NCBI GenBank assembly: GCA_030220185.1
Contig: JASPKZ010007285.1
Span: forward strand, 1,305,501 to 1,369,500
DNA: 64,000 bases
From: Diploptera punctata
Taxonomy: Eukaryota; Arthropoda; Insecta; Blattodea; Blaberidae
Direction: 5' to 3'
The translations under genes and the position numbers were made by a program. This document shows, in pieces, positions 41,700-51,810 of the stretch (its first letter is position 1; every line of letters starts with the position of its first letter). The notes beneath the pieces are model-generated. The model did no database searches and was not told the DNA's origin. It saw only the letters and a program-made list of their open reading frames with translations.

Positions 41700-41945
41700 G
41701 ACGTACTTTCGCGTGTGGGGAATGAAATACGTGCATGGAAGCTTCTTGTAGGAAAGCCAGAGGGAAAACGCCCAGTTGGTAGACCAAGAATGAGGTGGTA
41801 GAATAACATTAACTATGATTTGAGGGAAGTAGATTATTCAGGGAATAATTGGAAAACATTTAGCTCAGGATAGGGATGTATGGAGAGCTTATGTCCGCGA
41901 TGAACCTATGAGTTCGATAGTGCAACTGAGTAAGTAAGTAAGCGA
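41700..41945 (+). mobile_element. RTE-like LINE 3' end
   Basis: VGNEIRAWKLLVGKPEGKRP, VGRPRMRW, NINYDLREVDYSGNNWKT and a GAGTAAGTAAGTAAGC tail. A short deletion removes part of the AAMNLRVR codons. Confidence 0.85.
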
Positions 41946-42690
41946 GATGGACTAAGAGCCGAATGGAGAAGACTGCATAAAAGTCAGCTGCGTGATCTTT
42001 ATTTTTTTGTTTCAAATGTCCTAGGTTGTCTTTCGACATTCCTGGTTTCTCTCCTGGCATGGCGTACTTGTAACACACTTCTGAGGTTGGGGCGCCTGGA
42101 AGGCAGGGTTACGTTGCCCCGATGATATGATGGGTGATGATGATGATAGTGGTGCGCCAGGAGAGTCCCTAATCCTAAGCTTAACCTAAGATGAATATGA
42201 ATGATGATGATTGCGATAGCCATATGATTTCGGGGACCGTTTGGGCCTTAAAGCTTTCCTGACATTTGTCTTACAGGTGAGGAAAAACCTCGATAAAAAC
42301 CTCACCCAGAAAAACTGTCCCGACCGGGGATCGAACCCGGGCCCGCTGCGTGACAAGGCAGCACGCTACCCCGAGACCACAGCGGTGGACGCGTGATCTT
42401 TATTGGAAACCGGATACAATAAGAATAGTTAAGTCTAGTTGACTGCGATGCACAGGTATTAAGCGCGAGTGAGGAATGAAAGAAGGTCATAGAAGCTTCT
42501 TGTAGGAAATCAGAGGGAAAACAGTTAGTAGACAAAAATCGGCTGGGAGAATAAAATTAACAATGATTTGAGGGAAATAGTAGATTATATAGCAAATAAC
42601 TGGAAAACATTTAGCTCAGGATAGGGATGTATGGAGAGCTTATGTCCGCGCGGCCATGAACCTATGGGTTCTATAGTACCAATGAATTAG
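41946..42690 (+). mobile_element. RTE-like LINE 3' fragment interrupted by SINE G
   Basis: GAATGGAGAAGACTGCATAA to GCGTGATCTTTATT (EWRRLHNSELRDLY), then after the SINE RKPDTIRIVKS, the RWAGH-equivalent, GRKSEGK and the terminal GGTTCTATAGTACCAATGA. Degenerate. Confidence 0.8.
42004..42390 (-). mobile_element. SINE G, long variant, with 14-bp TSD
   Basis: The minus strand starts GTCCACCGCTGTGGTCTCGG with tRNA-like A box and B box (GGGTTCGATCCCC), then CAGTTTTTCTGGGTGAGG, AAGGCCCAAACGGTCCCCGA and a distinct 3' part (CCTGCCTTCCAGGCGCCCCA) ending AAACAAAAAAATA. GCGTGATCTTTATT at 41990-42003 and 42391-42404 is exact. Confidence 0.93.
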
Positions 42691-43249
42691 AGTGTTAAAT
42701 TTGACCTACAAATTTATGGCCAATTTCGCAGTTCTGCGAATATTTGTAAAAATCAAATTTCAAATAACATTTTCTTACGAATGCCACCAGGGTATCTTTA
42801 TGGCATTTCTGGTATTGTCCCCTAGCAAAGTGAAAATATATTTTCTTGGATACAACCAAAGTAGCATTACGCTTTCGGATTTCAATAAAACACACAATAT
42901 GTCTGAAAGTTGGCGTGTAGAGTTAGTTTTCACTCTGTATATGAAATCTTTTAAGTGGTCAAATGATGTAAAGTAAATTTAAGGGGGTATATGTGTGTGT
43001 TAAACAAGCGAGCAGGTCAAGCGAAACCCCTTAAATGCTGTTTGTAATAAGGAAGCCTTGAGCGGGTATAATGCATTTAATGTGCCGCTGAGGTCAGTAG
43101 GCAGGTAATTTGTGGGCTTCTGTTACCTCAACTAGTTTACACCACAAACACATCTATACAGAGTGTCCAAGATGCAGTGGAACAGCACTTCAGGAATCCT
43201 TCAATATGGCCATTCTTGTAGATCTAAAAGAGAAATTGCATTGACTTTC
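42691..43249. other. Unassigned; possible small DNA element
   Basis: CACTCTGTATATG near 42937 and ACAGAGTGTCCAAG near 43157 look like mariner-type ends, but no convincing pairing was found. A 94-codon frame (42692-42976) has an antisense open frame too and no motif. Confidence 0.35.
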
Positions 43250-44140
43250 TGCGCACCACTCTTGGAACAATAAATAAAAATAGGAATGAGATGCAGAAAG
43301 AAATTAAACATAGGCTCAGTTCTGTAAATGCGTGCTATTATGCATTACAAGGGCTGTTGTCATCCCAACTTCTCTCCAAAAAGTTGAACTAAGGATATAT
43401 ACAATTGTTCCAGTTATATTATATGGATGCGAAACATGGACGCTTACAATAAGAGAGGAGAAAAGATTACGAGTATTTGAGAATAAAGTTCTTAGGGACA
43501 TTTTTGGACCAAAGAGAGATGAACAGACAGGTGAATGGAGAAGAATTCATAACAGTGAGCTACATGGTCTTTATAGGAAGCCAGATATAATAAGAACAGT
43601 TAAGTCTCGTAGACTGCGATGGCAGGACATGTAACACGCATGGGAAATGAAAGAGGGGCTTGGAAACGTCTTGTAGGAAAAGCAGAGGGAAAACGCCCAG
43701 TTGGTAGACCAAGAATGAGGTGGGAGAAATAACATTAACCGTGATTTGAAGCAAAGAAATATCCATCCATCCATAGTAATTCTGCCCGAGGGCAGGTCTT
43801 TCACTGCAATCATAGCATTTTCATGCTATGCTTTGCTGCTTTACTAGGGAATTGCAGGTGTGGTAGCTTCCCGTATGATTTCTGGGACCGTTTGGGCCTT
43901 AAAGATTTACAGGTGAGGAAAAACCCCAATAAAAACCTCACCCAGAAAAACTGCCCCGACCGGGGATCGAACCCGGGCCCGCTGCGTGGCAAGGCAGCAC
44001 GCTACCTCGAGACCACAGCGGTGGACGAAAGAAATATGCAGAGGATAATAGGAAAATATTAGCTCAGGGTAGGTATGTATTGTCAGCTTCTGTTCGCGTA
44101 GTCACGAACCTTCGGGTTCAATAGAGCCATTGAGTTAGTA
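43250..44140 (+). mobile_element. RTE-like LINE C-terminal half hosting SINE G
   Basis: NEMQKEIKHRLSSVNACYYA, LQ.LLSSQLLSKK, then the 43332-43634 frame VPVILYGCETWTLTIREEKR, LRVFENKVLRDIFGPKRDEQ, HNSELHGLYRKPDIIRTVKS RRLRWQD. Frameshifted after RW; the 3' end at about 44090-44140 lies beyond the SINE. Confidence 0.88.
43763..44027 (-). mobile_element. SINE G, short-tail variant, with 10-bp TSD
   Basis: tRNA-like head at 44027 (CCACCGCTGTGGTCTCGAGG, B box GGTTCGATCCCC). The 3' part carries CATAGCATGAAAATGCTATG and GACCTGCCCTCGGGCAGAAT, ending CTATGGATGGATGG. AAAGAAATAT at 43753-43762 and 44028-44037. Confidence 0.92.
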
Positions 44141-44154
44141 TAGCGTACCACTAA

Positions 44155-44468
44155 CTAACTAACTCACTGGCACTATAGTACCCGTAGGTTCATGGCCGCG
44201 CGGGCATAAGCTCCCCATACATCCCTATCCCGAGCTAATGATTTCCAATCATTCTCTGTATAATATATTTCCTTCAAATCATAGTTGATATTATTCTCCC
44301 ACCTCATTCTTGGTCTACCAATTGGGCGTTTTCCGTCTGGTTTTCCTACAAGAAGCTTCCATGCACGTCTTTCATTCCCCATTCGTGCCTCGTGTCCTGC
44401 CCATCGCAATCTACGAGACTTATCTATTCTTATTATATCTGGCTTCCTATAAAAGCCGTGTAGTTCAA
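44155..44468 (-). mobile_element. RTE-like LINE 3' end with TSD
   Basis: The minus frame 44409-44173 gives MRWAGHEARMGNERRAWKLL, GKRPIGRPRMRWENNINYDL, NDWKSLARDRDVWGAYARAA, MNLRVL. TAGCGTACCACTAACTA occurs at 44141-44157 and again from 44469, overlapping the (TAAC) tail, so the TSD is at least 12 bp. Confidence 0.88.
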
Positions 44469-44564
44469 TAGCGTACCACTAACTAATTTTAATTGGTTCG
44501 TACAATACAACAGCATTAAGATAATGAATAACAATTAAATAAATAAAACAATAATTAACCAACA

Positions 44565-44845
44565 TATTGGCACTATTGAGCCCGTGGGTTGATAAATGTG
44601 CGGAAATAATCTCTCTGTACATCCCTATCCTCAGCTAATAAATTTTTATCATCCCTGTATAATCAACTTCCCTCAAATCATGGTTAATGTTATTCTACCG
44701 CCCGATTCTTTGCGTCCCTATTGGTTGCTTTCCCTCTTGTTTTCCTACAAGGAGGTTCCACACCTTATTACATTCCGCATTCGTGCCATATGTCCTGCCT
44801 TTTGGCATGGATATCCTGATATAGTTACCGCTCGGGACTTTTTTA
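44565..44845 (-). mobile_element. RTE-like LINE, internally deleted copy 4
   Basis: Minus strand: 3' end through WNLLVGKQEGKQPIGTQRIG, then GTNAECN, with the 5' UTR end SGNYIRISMPKG fused in frame near 44797 (compare GGDYFREPMPKA in copy 1). Only about 45 bp of 5' UTR remains before (AAT)n at 44849. EN and RT absent. Confidence 0.8.
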
Positions 44846-44848
44846 CAA

Positions 44849-44861
44849 TAATAATAACAAC

Positions 44862-44892
<31 letters not shown>

Positions 44893-44905
44893 GTAATAAT
44901 AATAA
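44849..44905. repeat. (AAT)n microsatellite
   Basis: AAT/ATA run abutting the truncated RTE copy. Confidence 0.95.
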
Positions 44906-45439
44906 TTGGCGATACGGTTACAGTTGAAGCCAATGCAAAAGCCTAGAGGGAAATAAAAAATATAGGCCACTATTTTAATAAAAAAAAAGAAGATTGATTT
45001 TGTTAGAAAATGTTAGTTGAACGAATGCAATTGAAAAACGAAGGCTATGAGATTTTTTTTTTAAAATCATATTTCCCAATAGCTTAGAAGGAAAGTTGAC
45101 AATCGAAATAAGCAGATAGCCAACTGTGGGAGGCAAGTCCAATACAAGTAGCCGAAATCTCAAGGGAGAAGGGCCAAGGGTTGTTTGGGTCACCGGTTCT
45201 TTATAAGTTATTTGTCAAGAAGTTTGAGAAGTCGGGACATACAATCAGTTCTACCCTAACATCCCCCTGGAGGAGCACATTTTCCCTTCTTCAATCTATC
45301 ACTCCACTCTGCGTACAGTAAGACCCACAACAAATGTCAAACAATAATTACCCTTCTTACAGTAATGTATTCAAACAACTTTGATTTTAGGACAACATTT
45401 CGGTGGCTCAGAACGAGAGAGTCAGAACTAAAAAAAATA
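44906..45439. other. Unassigned sequence
   Basis: A 72-codon minus frame (45193-44975) with no motif. Nothing else recognised. Confidence 0.4.
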
Positions 45440-45950
45440 ATTACTTAAATCTTACATCAAAAAACGTTAAGCTGAAAATATATAAAACTATTATTCTACC
45501 AGTTATATTATATGGGTGCGAAACATGGACTCTTACTTTAAGGGAGGAAAGGAGATTACAAGTATTTGAGAATAAAGTTCTTAGGAACATTTTTGGATCA
45601 AAGAGAGATGAACAGAAAGGTGAATGGAGAAAACTACATAACATTGCACTACATGGTCTTTATAGGAAGCCAGATACAATAAGAACAGTTAACTCTCGTA
45701 GACTGCGATGGGCAGGACATGTTGCGCGTATGGGGAATGAAAGACGTGCATTAGGTCTTCTTGTAGGAAAATCAGAGGGAAAACGCCAAGTTGGTAGACC
45801 CAAGAATGAGGTGGGAAAAACATCATTAATTATAATAGATTTTACAGGGAATGATTGGAAAGCATTTGCTCAGGATAGGGATGTATGAAGAGTTTGTGTC
45901 CGTGCGCCCATGAACCTACGGGTTCGATAGTGCCAGTGAGTAAGTAAGAA
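45440..45950 (+). pseudogene. RTE-like LINE C-terminal part
   Basis: 161-codon frame: SKNVKLKIYKTIILPVILYG, CETWTLTLREERRLQVFENK, NIFGSKRDEQKGEWRKLHNI, ALHGLYRKPDTIRTVNSRRL, RWAGHVARMGNERRALGLLV. A frameshift near GRPK, then FTGNDWKAFAQDRDV and a stop. The tail is GTGAGTAAGTAAG. One of the better-preserved C-termini. Confidence 0.9.
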
Positions 45951-46067
45951 CCATGTTTGAAGCTCTGTAACATTTTCAAGGGCTAGAACTCAAAATACAT
46001 TAATAAGGGCGTAGGAAGTATTTATAACAGTTTGAAATTGTGTTGTTTTCACATTTATTCAAGTCAA

Positions 46068-46069
<2 letters not shown>

Positions 46070-46127
<58 letters not shown>

Positions 46128-46128
46128 G
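46070..46128. repeat. (ATT)n microsatellite
   Basis: About 58 bp of ATT directly before an RTE fragment. Confidence 0.95.
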
Positions 46129-46318
46129 CATGCAAGCTTCTTATAGGATAACCAGAGGGAAAACGACCAGTTGGTAGACCAAGAATGAGGTGGGAGAACA
46201 ACATTAACTATAGTAGATTATACAGTGGATGATTGGAAAACATTTGCTCAGGATAGGGATGTATGGAGAGCTTATGTCCGAGCGGCCATGAACCTACGTG
46301 TTCGGTAGTGACAGTGAG
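46129..46318 (+). mobile_element. RTE-like LINE 3' end
   Basis: GCATGCAAGCTTCTTATAGG, CCAGTTGGTAGACCAAGAAT and the terminal GTAGTGACAGTGAGTTAT. Contains a small deletion in the NYDLREVDYTG region. Confidence 0.85.
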
Positions 46319-46348
46319 TTATAATTATTGTTGTTGTTATTATTATTA

Positions 46349-46615
46349 GTGGGCCGCAGTGACTAGTGGTTATGCTCCTTGCCTCTGGTCCCGAGGGTAG
46401 CGTGTTCAAACCCGGCCGGGATCGATTGATTTTTTAGGATGGAAAAATCCAAGGAGCAAGTCCTCCGGGAAAGACTTTAAGCCGTGGGTCCCGAGACTGA
46501 AGATTTTCAGGCTCGTAAAAAATCCTTAAGCCTGAATGAAAAGGACTCTAAGCAAAATTTACAGAATTTTCTCGTCCTAGTACTACCTTGGTTTCCTAAA
46601 TGTCAGTATGAGGCG
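46349..46615 (+). mobile_element. SINE E, best copy
   Basis: GGGCCGCAGTGACTAGTGGT A box, GTGTTCAAACCCGGCC B box, then AGGAGCAAGTCCTCCGGGAA, GCCGTGGGTCCCGAGACTGA, AGGACTCTAAGCAAAATTTA and a 3' end CTACCTTGGTTTCC. tRNA-derived head plus unrelated body. Confidence 0.8.
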
Positions 46616-46776
46616 GAACGCTGACCACGGACCACTCAAATGACATTTATATGAAAACAAGTGTAACTAAATTAGTATGGTTTAAATTCTTCCCTGTAGG
46701 GGGAGAGCGCGTAAATCTCTGTAAAGGAAAACATGGGCTTACAATACAATACATACATACAATACATATATATATA

Positions 46777-46902
46777 TACAGGGCTTCCAATATAAAACCG
46801 GACACGCCTCACGGGGTTTCACCCGTCAGGCTGCGCTCTCTCTTCGTCCGCATTTCACTCTGCCAGCCGCAGAGTGTCCGGTTTTATACTGGAAACCCTA
46901 TA
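46777..46902. mobile_element. 126-bp MITE with about 28-bp inverted termini
   Basis: TACAGGGCTTCCAATATAAA ACCGGACAC and, inverted from 46902, TATAGGGTTTCCAGTATAAA ACCGGACAC. The GC-rich interior (CTCACGGGGTTTCACCCGTC) contrasts with the AT-rich flanks. TA at both edges fits a Tc1/mariner-type MITE. Confidence 0.88.
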
Positions 46903-48000
46903 TATTGCTCATTGCCATTTTCTGTGTCTACTACATATGTTCTACGAAGCATCTATAAATTATTTAAAAATACTTTCATGAGAACAACCTCAATAGATTT
47001 ACTCTTTCGGAATTAGCAAAAAATAATTTTAGTCGGAGAAATCGACTATCATAGAAAAATGCATACTCTACTCATATTGTTAGAGGCTGTGTCAACCCCA
47101 GGGACATGGAGCCGCCGGAATATTAAGTCCTATTTAAAAAACATAACTCGATCAGATTACAAACCCGCGATCTTCCGGGTTGTAGTGCAGTACGTTAATC
47201 TTGTGTTGTCACACTTCGATTACTGTGACATTATATATCATGATCTAAACCATGACTTGTCGCAGAGACTGCAGCGTGTTTATAATGCTTGCGTTCGATT
47301 CATTTTCAATATCCGCCGTTGTGATCATATTTCCGAACACTTCAATAACCTCTCTTGGCTCCGTCTTACTGACAGACGTAAATTGCATTCTCTTTCACTA
47401 CTTTTCAAGCTTCTGAATTCCTACACTCCTACTTACCTGGCGTCCAGATTTCAGAAGTTATCCTCTTACCACAATATTGACACTATTCGGTCACAAGATA
47501 ACAGTTCTGCTTTAGCAAATCCATCTGCGTAGACCTTCCTCTTAGTCTAACTTCCTTCCACAGTAGACTATCGCCAGCTCCTGGAATTTCCTTCCTCAAC
47601 GTATCAGGGGTTGCCGCACACTTGGCACTTTTTTAAGTCACGCTTATACATGTTACCTGTTTGTCTAATAATTAATTTTTCTCTATTCCATTCTTAATTG
47701 CCTCCTCATACCTAGATAACTAATCTTTTCTCGTATTGGGTATATATACTTTAGTTATTATACAATAAATTCGTAAAATCTAGCGTAAATCAAAATCCTT
47801 ATAATATATAAAAATTAATAATAAAATCGTCAATAGAAAGCCCTAATGGCGCTATTTCAAAGTAGTGTACAATTCCCAAAGACATGTCTTCTTAACTAAG
47901 AAGACGCTATTTGCAAAGATAGAAGCTATGTCTTTCAAGCATTTGGTGCGAGGGAATTACAACGTATATAAGATAAAAATTTGCGTCTAGGTCGTAACTC

Positions 48001-48073
48001 GCCTCGGTATCTCAGTTGGTAGAGCACTTGGCTCGAAAAGCCAAGGGTCCCGGGTTCGAGTCCCGGTCTAGGC
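48001..48073 (+). tRNA. tRNA-like sequence inside the Helitron
   Basis: GCCTCGGTATCTCAGTTGGT AGAGC gives an A box, TTGGC/GCCAA is the anticodon stem, and CCCGGG TTCGAGTCCCGG is the T arm with the B box. The acceptor has one mismatch and one G-T. The 7-nt loop TCGAAAA puts GAA in the anticodon position (Phe) but has C rather than T at position 33. Probably a pseudogene or SINE head. No CCA-type or terminator evidence; TTTTT follows at about 48078. Confidence 0.5.
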
Positions 48074-48485
48074 GACATTTTTCTCTTCAAATATAAAAAT
48101 TAATGTTTGTTTGTCTTCAAATATAAAAATTAATGTTTGTTTGTTTGTATATTTGTTTGTTCGTACTTTATGCGCGGCCATACCGTTGATCCGTTTGTGA
48201 TGGGTTTTTTTGCAAAATGTTCAGGAGATTCCCGGGATGAACATAGGCTATAAGAGAGTTGTGATACTCAACTTCTACACCCTTAAGAATCGCCCTTTGT
48301 AGTGGAAAACGTGAAAAAAGTATCTCTTTGGACGCTTAAATGGCTTACGCTGCCTAAACCATAACAAATATACAAAATTAATGTACACAGAAAAAAAAGC
48401 TCTACAAAGAAGTTCGCGACAACATATGTTTATCTCTTACGGATAACTCACAATAACCCATTTTTGTCTTTCATTGATACCAAGA

Positions 48486-48575
48486 GTCTCGCGCCGTAGC
48501 CGAGTGGTTAAGACAAGAAGTCTTGGCGCAGAACTACAGGATTTACGCTGGTTCGAGTCTCTAGGGGGGGAAATG
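48486..48575 (+). mobile_element. SINE A head fragment inside the Helitron
   Basis: GTCTCGCGCCGTAGCCGAGT GGTTAAGAC, AAGTCTTGGCGCAGAACTAC and GGTTCGAGTCTC match the head of SINE A at 2849 (minus). The body is missing. Confidence 0.8.
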
Positions 48576-49110
48576 TTTTCTTATGGAATGTCGGCCAGTA
48601 TGGGTCAGAAATGAAATCTAGCTGGGGGGAAAAAAAACTGTTTTGACTCACTCTCATCAATTTATCTTTTTTTTTTTTCACTCTAATATGATTGTTACAT
48701 GACCGTTCTTAACTTATCTGCAAAGGAGGGTACAATTCTAATGTTCATGACTATGTGACGTCATCATTCACACTTCTTGAGCCACAACAGAAGGCTGTAA
48801 GAGGTTTCCTTGCGAACTTATTTAATAATATCTAATTGTGTCCTAATTCCTGAATTTTATGGTAAAAAAGTAACATATTTTTATCGTGCGCCCATGACAT
48901 GAGAATTGAACTTTCGGGCAGAAAGTCTGTCGGGTACGCTAGTACATTATAAATATTAATTGTATTGCATTTATAGCATGTAATTGTTTATGTTTATTGT
49001 AATTTAGATGTAAGACTATTTTGTTGTATTTTTTTAAAACCTGGTTGAGTGGCAGACAAGCCTTAAGGCCTTAACTCTGCCAGGTAAAATAAAGCTAAAA
49101 TAAAATAATA

Positions 49111-49545
49111 AAATGAATAACGTTAATTGGTGCCCAAAAATGAAATACACACCGTTATGTTTATTAAAAATGACGTTATATATAAAAATTTGCATGTATA
49201 TGAGTTTATTAGACGTTGAAAAAAAATTGAGATTAGAGGTCAGATGCGATAAGTGGCACAAAGTAAACAGTACTCTGGAAATATTTATACCTCCATAAAA
49301 TATAAATGTGGGAAATAGAAAAACCTTTCTTGCAGATTAAAGGCACGCAACCTGAAATTTCTAATTTCCTTCAATCTCTACCTATTTAAGCTCTATCTTT
49401 CAAAGCATATGACACATGTTTACATATTTCCACACATCAACCTTTATCTTACAAATTACTACTTGTTATGAAATGTTCACACAAATATGGTAACCTACCA
49501 TATTTTTATAATGAAGAAAATGAAGAAAATAATCCACCTAAATCT
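49111..49545. other. Unassigned sequence
   Basis: No motif in the short frames (61-66 codons). Confidence 0.4.
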
Positions 49546-49822
49546 TACGGGATTTTACCGCTGCTGCCTTCTTCCCGTGCCCAATCTCCAAAGCCTACGA
49601 TCTTGGGAGTCTTAAATATTTATCCCTCTTGCTTCCATTACTATCCCCATGTTTACCTTCCATGTTAACTTTGGTCTCCCCTTTTTCTTCTTTCTGATCG
49701 GTTGCAATTGATATACTGTAGTAGTCTCTGTCATAGCTCATCTTCCATTCTTAAACTATGTCCTAACCATTTTAATTCCTTCTCCTCAATTCTTTCAATT
49801 ATCCTATCTTCTGCTTCCATTA
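49546..49822 (-). pseudogene. LINE C-terminal fragment (second family)
   Basis: Parallel to 23800-24110: CCATTCTTAAACTATGTCC, TTTTAATTCCTTCTCC, TCAATTCTTTCAATTAT, that is IERIEEKELKWLGHSLRMED on the minus strand, ending in the ACCGCTGCTGCCTTCTTCCC block. Multiple indels. Confidence 0.75.
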
Positions 49823-49832
49823 TAAATAATAC

Positions 49833-50841
49833 TTACTTACTCACTGGCACTATCGACCGCATAGGTTCGTGACCACGCGAACATAAGCTCTCCATACATC
49901 CCTATCCTGAACTAATGCTTTCCAATCATTCCCTGTATAATCTACTTCCCTCAAATCATAGTTAATATTATTCTCCCACCTCATTCTTGGTCTACCAACT
50001 TTGCGTTTTCCCTCTGGTTTTCCTACAAGAAGCTTCCATGCACGTATTTCATTCCCCATACGTGTCACATGTCCTCCCCATCACAGTCTACGAGACTTAA
50101 CTGTTCTTACAATATCTGGCTTCCTATAAAGACCATGTAGTTCATTGTTATGTAGTCTTCTCCATTCCCTGTCTGTTCATCTCTGTTTGGTTCAAAAATG
50201 TGTCTAAGTACTTTATTCTCAAATACTCATAATCTCCTTTCCTCCCTTAAATTAAGAGTCCATGTTTCGCATATATAATATATGGATATTATAACTGGTA
50301 GAATAAGTTTTATATATTTGCAGTTTAACGTTTTTTGAATGGAGTTGTTACATCAAGAGTCTCTGCAATGCATAATAGCACGAATTTCCAGAATTGAGTC
50401 TATGTTTAATTTCTTTGTGCATCTCATTCCTATTTGTGATTATTGTTCCTAGGTATTTGAATTCAGCCACTTCCTCAAAATTTCCCTCATTTGTCATTAG
50501 CTGTCCTTTTCCATTATATAATGTATTTCTACGTGTGACCATATATTTAGTTTTACTGATATTTACTTCCAGTCCTAATTTACTACTATTATTCAATAGT
50601 GTGTGCGTGTTGGCCTTTAGTATCTTCTCGCTATCGGCCAGTAGTACTACATCATCAGCATAAACTAACAGCTTATTAATACCACTGAGTTGTAAGCCTT
50701 CTTCATCCTCTAAAGATTTAATGGCATTCTCTAGTATAATATTAAATAGTTGAGGAAAGAGTACATCTCCTTGCTTCAGCCCATTCTGGATTTCAAAAGT
50801 ATCCGAAAACTGTTTGCCTACACGCACCCTACTCATTTTGC
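49833..50841 (-). mobile_element. RTE-like LINE, longest RT-bearing copy, with 16-bp TSD
   Basis: The minus frame 50887-50348 gives the RT core: SRVRVGKQFSDTFEIQNGLK, QGDVLFPQLFNIILENAIKS, LLVYADDVVLLADSEKI (catalytic YADD), GLEVNISKTKYMVTRRNTLY, EEVAEFKYLGTIITNRNEMH. The rest of the C-terminus follows to 49850 with frameshifts; the tail is (TAAG)n. CCATTATAAATAATAC at 49817-49832 and 50842-50857 is exact. 5'-truncated within RT (motif A and endonuclease missing). Confidence 0.93.
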
Positions 50842-50884
50842 CCATTATAAATAATACAAAATGAATTAATAATAGTATTTTTCT

Positions 50885-51070
50885 CAATTTTGGATCTTGT
50901 ACATTTTATATTTTATTCCTTAAATCTACAGTAAATCAAAATATATTGCAAATGATAATTGTATTGTAGATATAAAGTATAATAATTCTGTTTATTGTAA
51001 TTTAGATGTCATAATAATGTTTCTATTTTTTCTAACCTGGTTGGATGGCATACAAGGCTTAAGGCCTTGG
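50885..51070 (+). mobile_element. CR1/L2-like LINE 3' UTR fragment
   Basis: CAGTAAATCAAAATATATTG, TTTATTGTAATTTAGATG and ACCTGGTTGGATGGCATACA match 16620-16790. It breaks inside the terminal block before the (ATT)n tail. Confidence 0.75.
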
Positions 51071-51330
51071 TCCTGTAACACAACCTTAACCCACACCAGC
51101 AGGTCTTCCTCGGATGTCACAGGGATGTAGTAAATCAAGGATTTCATGTGACCTCATAAGTAATAGCCTGCGGGGTCAAATTGGGACAATGTGAAGGAGC
51201 CGAAAATGCGGGAGAGATGAACTGTGCTGTGGTATTTTGTAAGTATCGGAAAAAAAACATGAATTCTATGTTACACGTAACTGTATTTATCCCCACTACA
51301 CGTCATCAAATTCAGTAATAGGAATTTAGT

Positions 51331-51810
51331 TCTTCTTCTTCTTCTTCTTCTTCTTCTTCTTCCTCTCCAGGATTAGGTCGATACGACCTGTTTCGGTCTC
51401 AAGTCCATTGTTTCCTTGGGCGTCCCAAAGATCTTTTTCCATGTTGTTTGTAGGTGTTGATCGTTTTGGGTAATCTTATATTGCCATTCTGTCTAAATGT
51501 TCTTTCCATTGGAATTTGTGCTCTTCTAGTTTGTCGAATATTGAAAATATCTCCAGTTCATTTCTTATTTATTCATTGTGTAATCTATCCATGTGTGTAC
51601 ATCCTTTTACCGGATCATAAAAATTTCATTTCAGTGGCTTGAATGTGTGAGATATATTTTTTTGTAAGTACTCAAGATTCAGATTCATATAAAAGAACAG
51701 GAACAGCCATAATTTTATAAAACCTGAGCTGAGTTTCTCTTCGAGTCTTTCGGAGGGTTCTTCTTATGGTGTCACACATCATTTGATATCGTTTTTAATT
51801 TGGAATTTAG
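51331..51810 (-). pseudogene. LINE RT C-terminal fragment with (GAA)n tail
   Basis: Minus strand: EMKFL, NKKWTGDIFNIRQTRRAQIP, MERTFRQNGNIRLPKTINTY, KQHGKRSLGRPRKQWT, a stop, DRNRSYRPNP and a (GAA)n tail at 51331-51362. Frameshifts upstream (KLWLFLFFYMNL for the YGSE region). Confidence 0.75.

Larger units (their letters stand above)
47796..48942 (+). mobile_element. Non-autonomous Helitron carrying a tRNA-like sequence and a SINE A head
   Basis: 5' end TCCTTATAATATATAAAAAT, 3' end CTAG at 48939-48942. The 3' hairpin ACTTTC-GGGCA-GAAAGT (48910-48926) lies 12 nt before CTAG, the standard Helitron terminus. It is inserted between A and T of the LINE sequence CAAAA^TACATT with no TSD, as expected for rolling-circle elements. 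(GTTT)n near 48105-48145 is typical of insect Helitron interiors. No Rep/helicase gene. The related piece at 59785-60003 lacks the tRNA insert. Confidence 0.93.
47178..49110 (+). mobile_element. CR1/L2-like LINE split by a Helitron
   Basis: Frame to 47532: LVLSHFDYCDIIYHDLNHDL, LQRVYNACVRFIFNIRRCDH, LSWLRLTDRRKLHSLSLLFK. The 3' UTR runs to GTAAATCAAAA at 47795 and resumes exactly at TACATTATAAATATT (48943) through the terminal block TGAGTGGCAGACAAGCCTTA to AAATAAAGC. Close to the 14597-16893 copy; the C-terminal end is frameshifted. Confidence 0.88.

Noticed and set aside
48001..48073. Functional tRNA-Phe gene
   Set aside because: The anticodon loop lacks T33 and the acceptor stem has a mismatch; it lies inside a Helitron. 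Kept only as tRNA-like.
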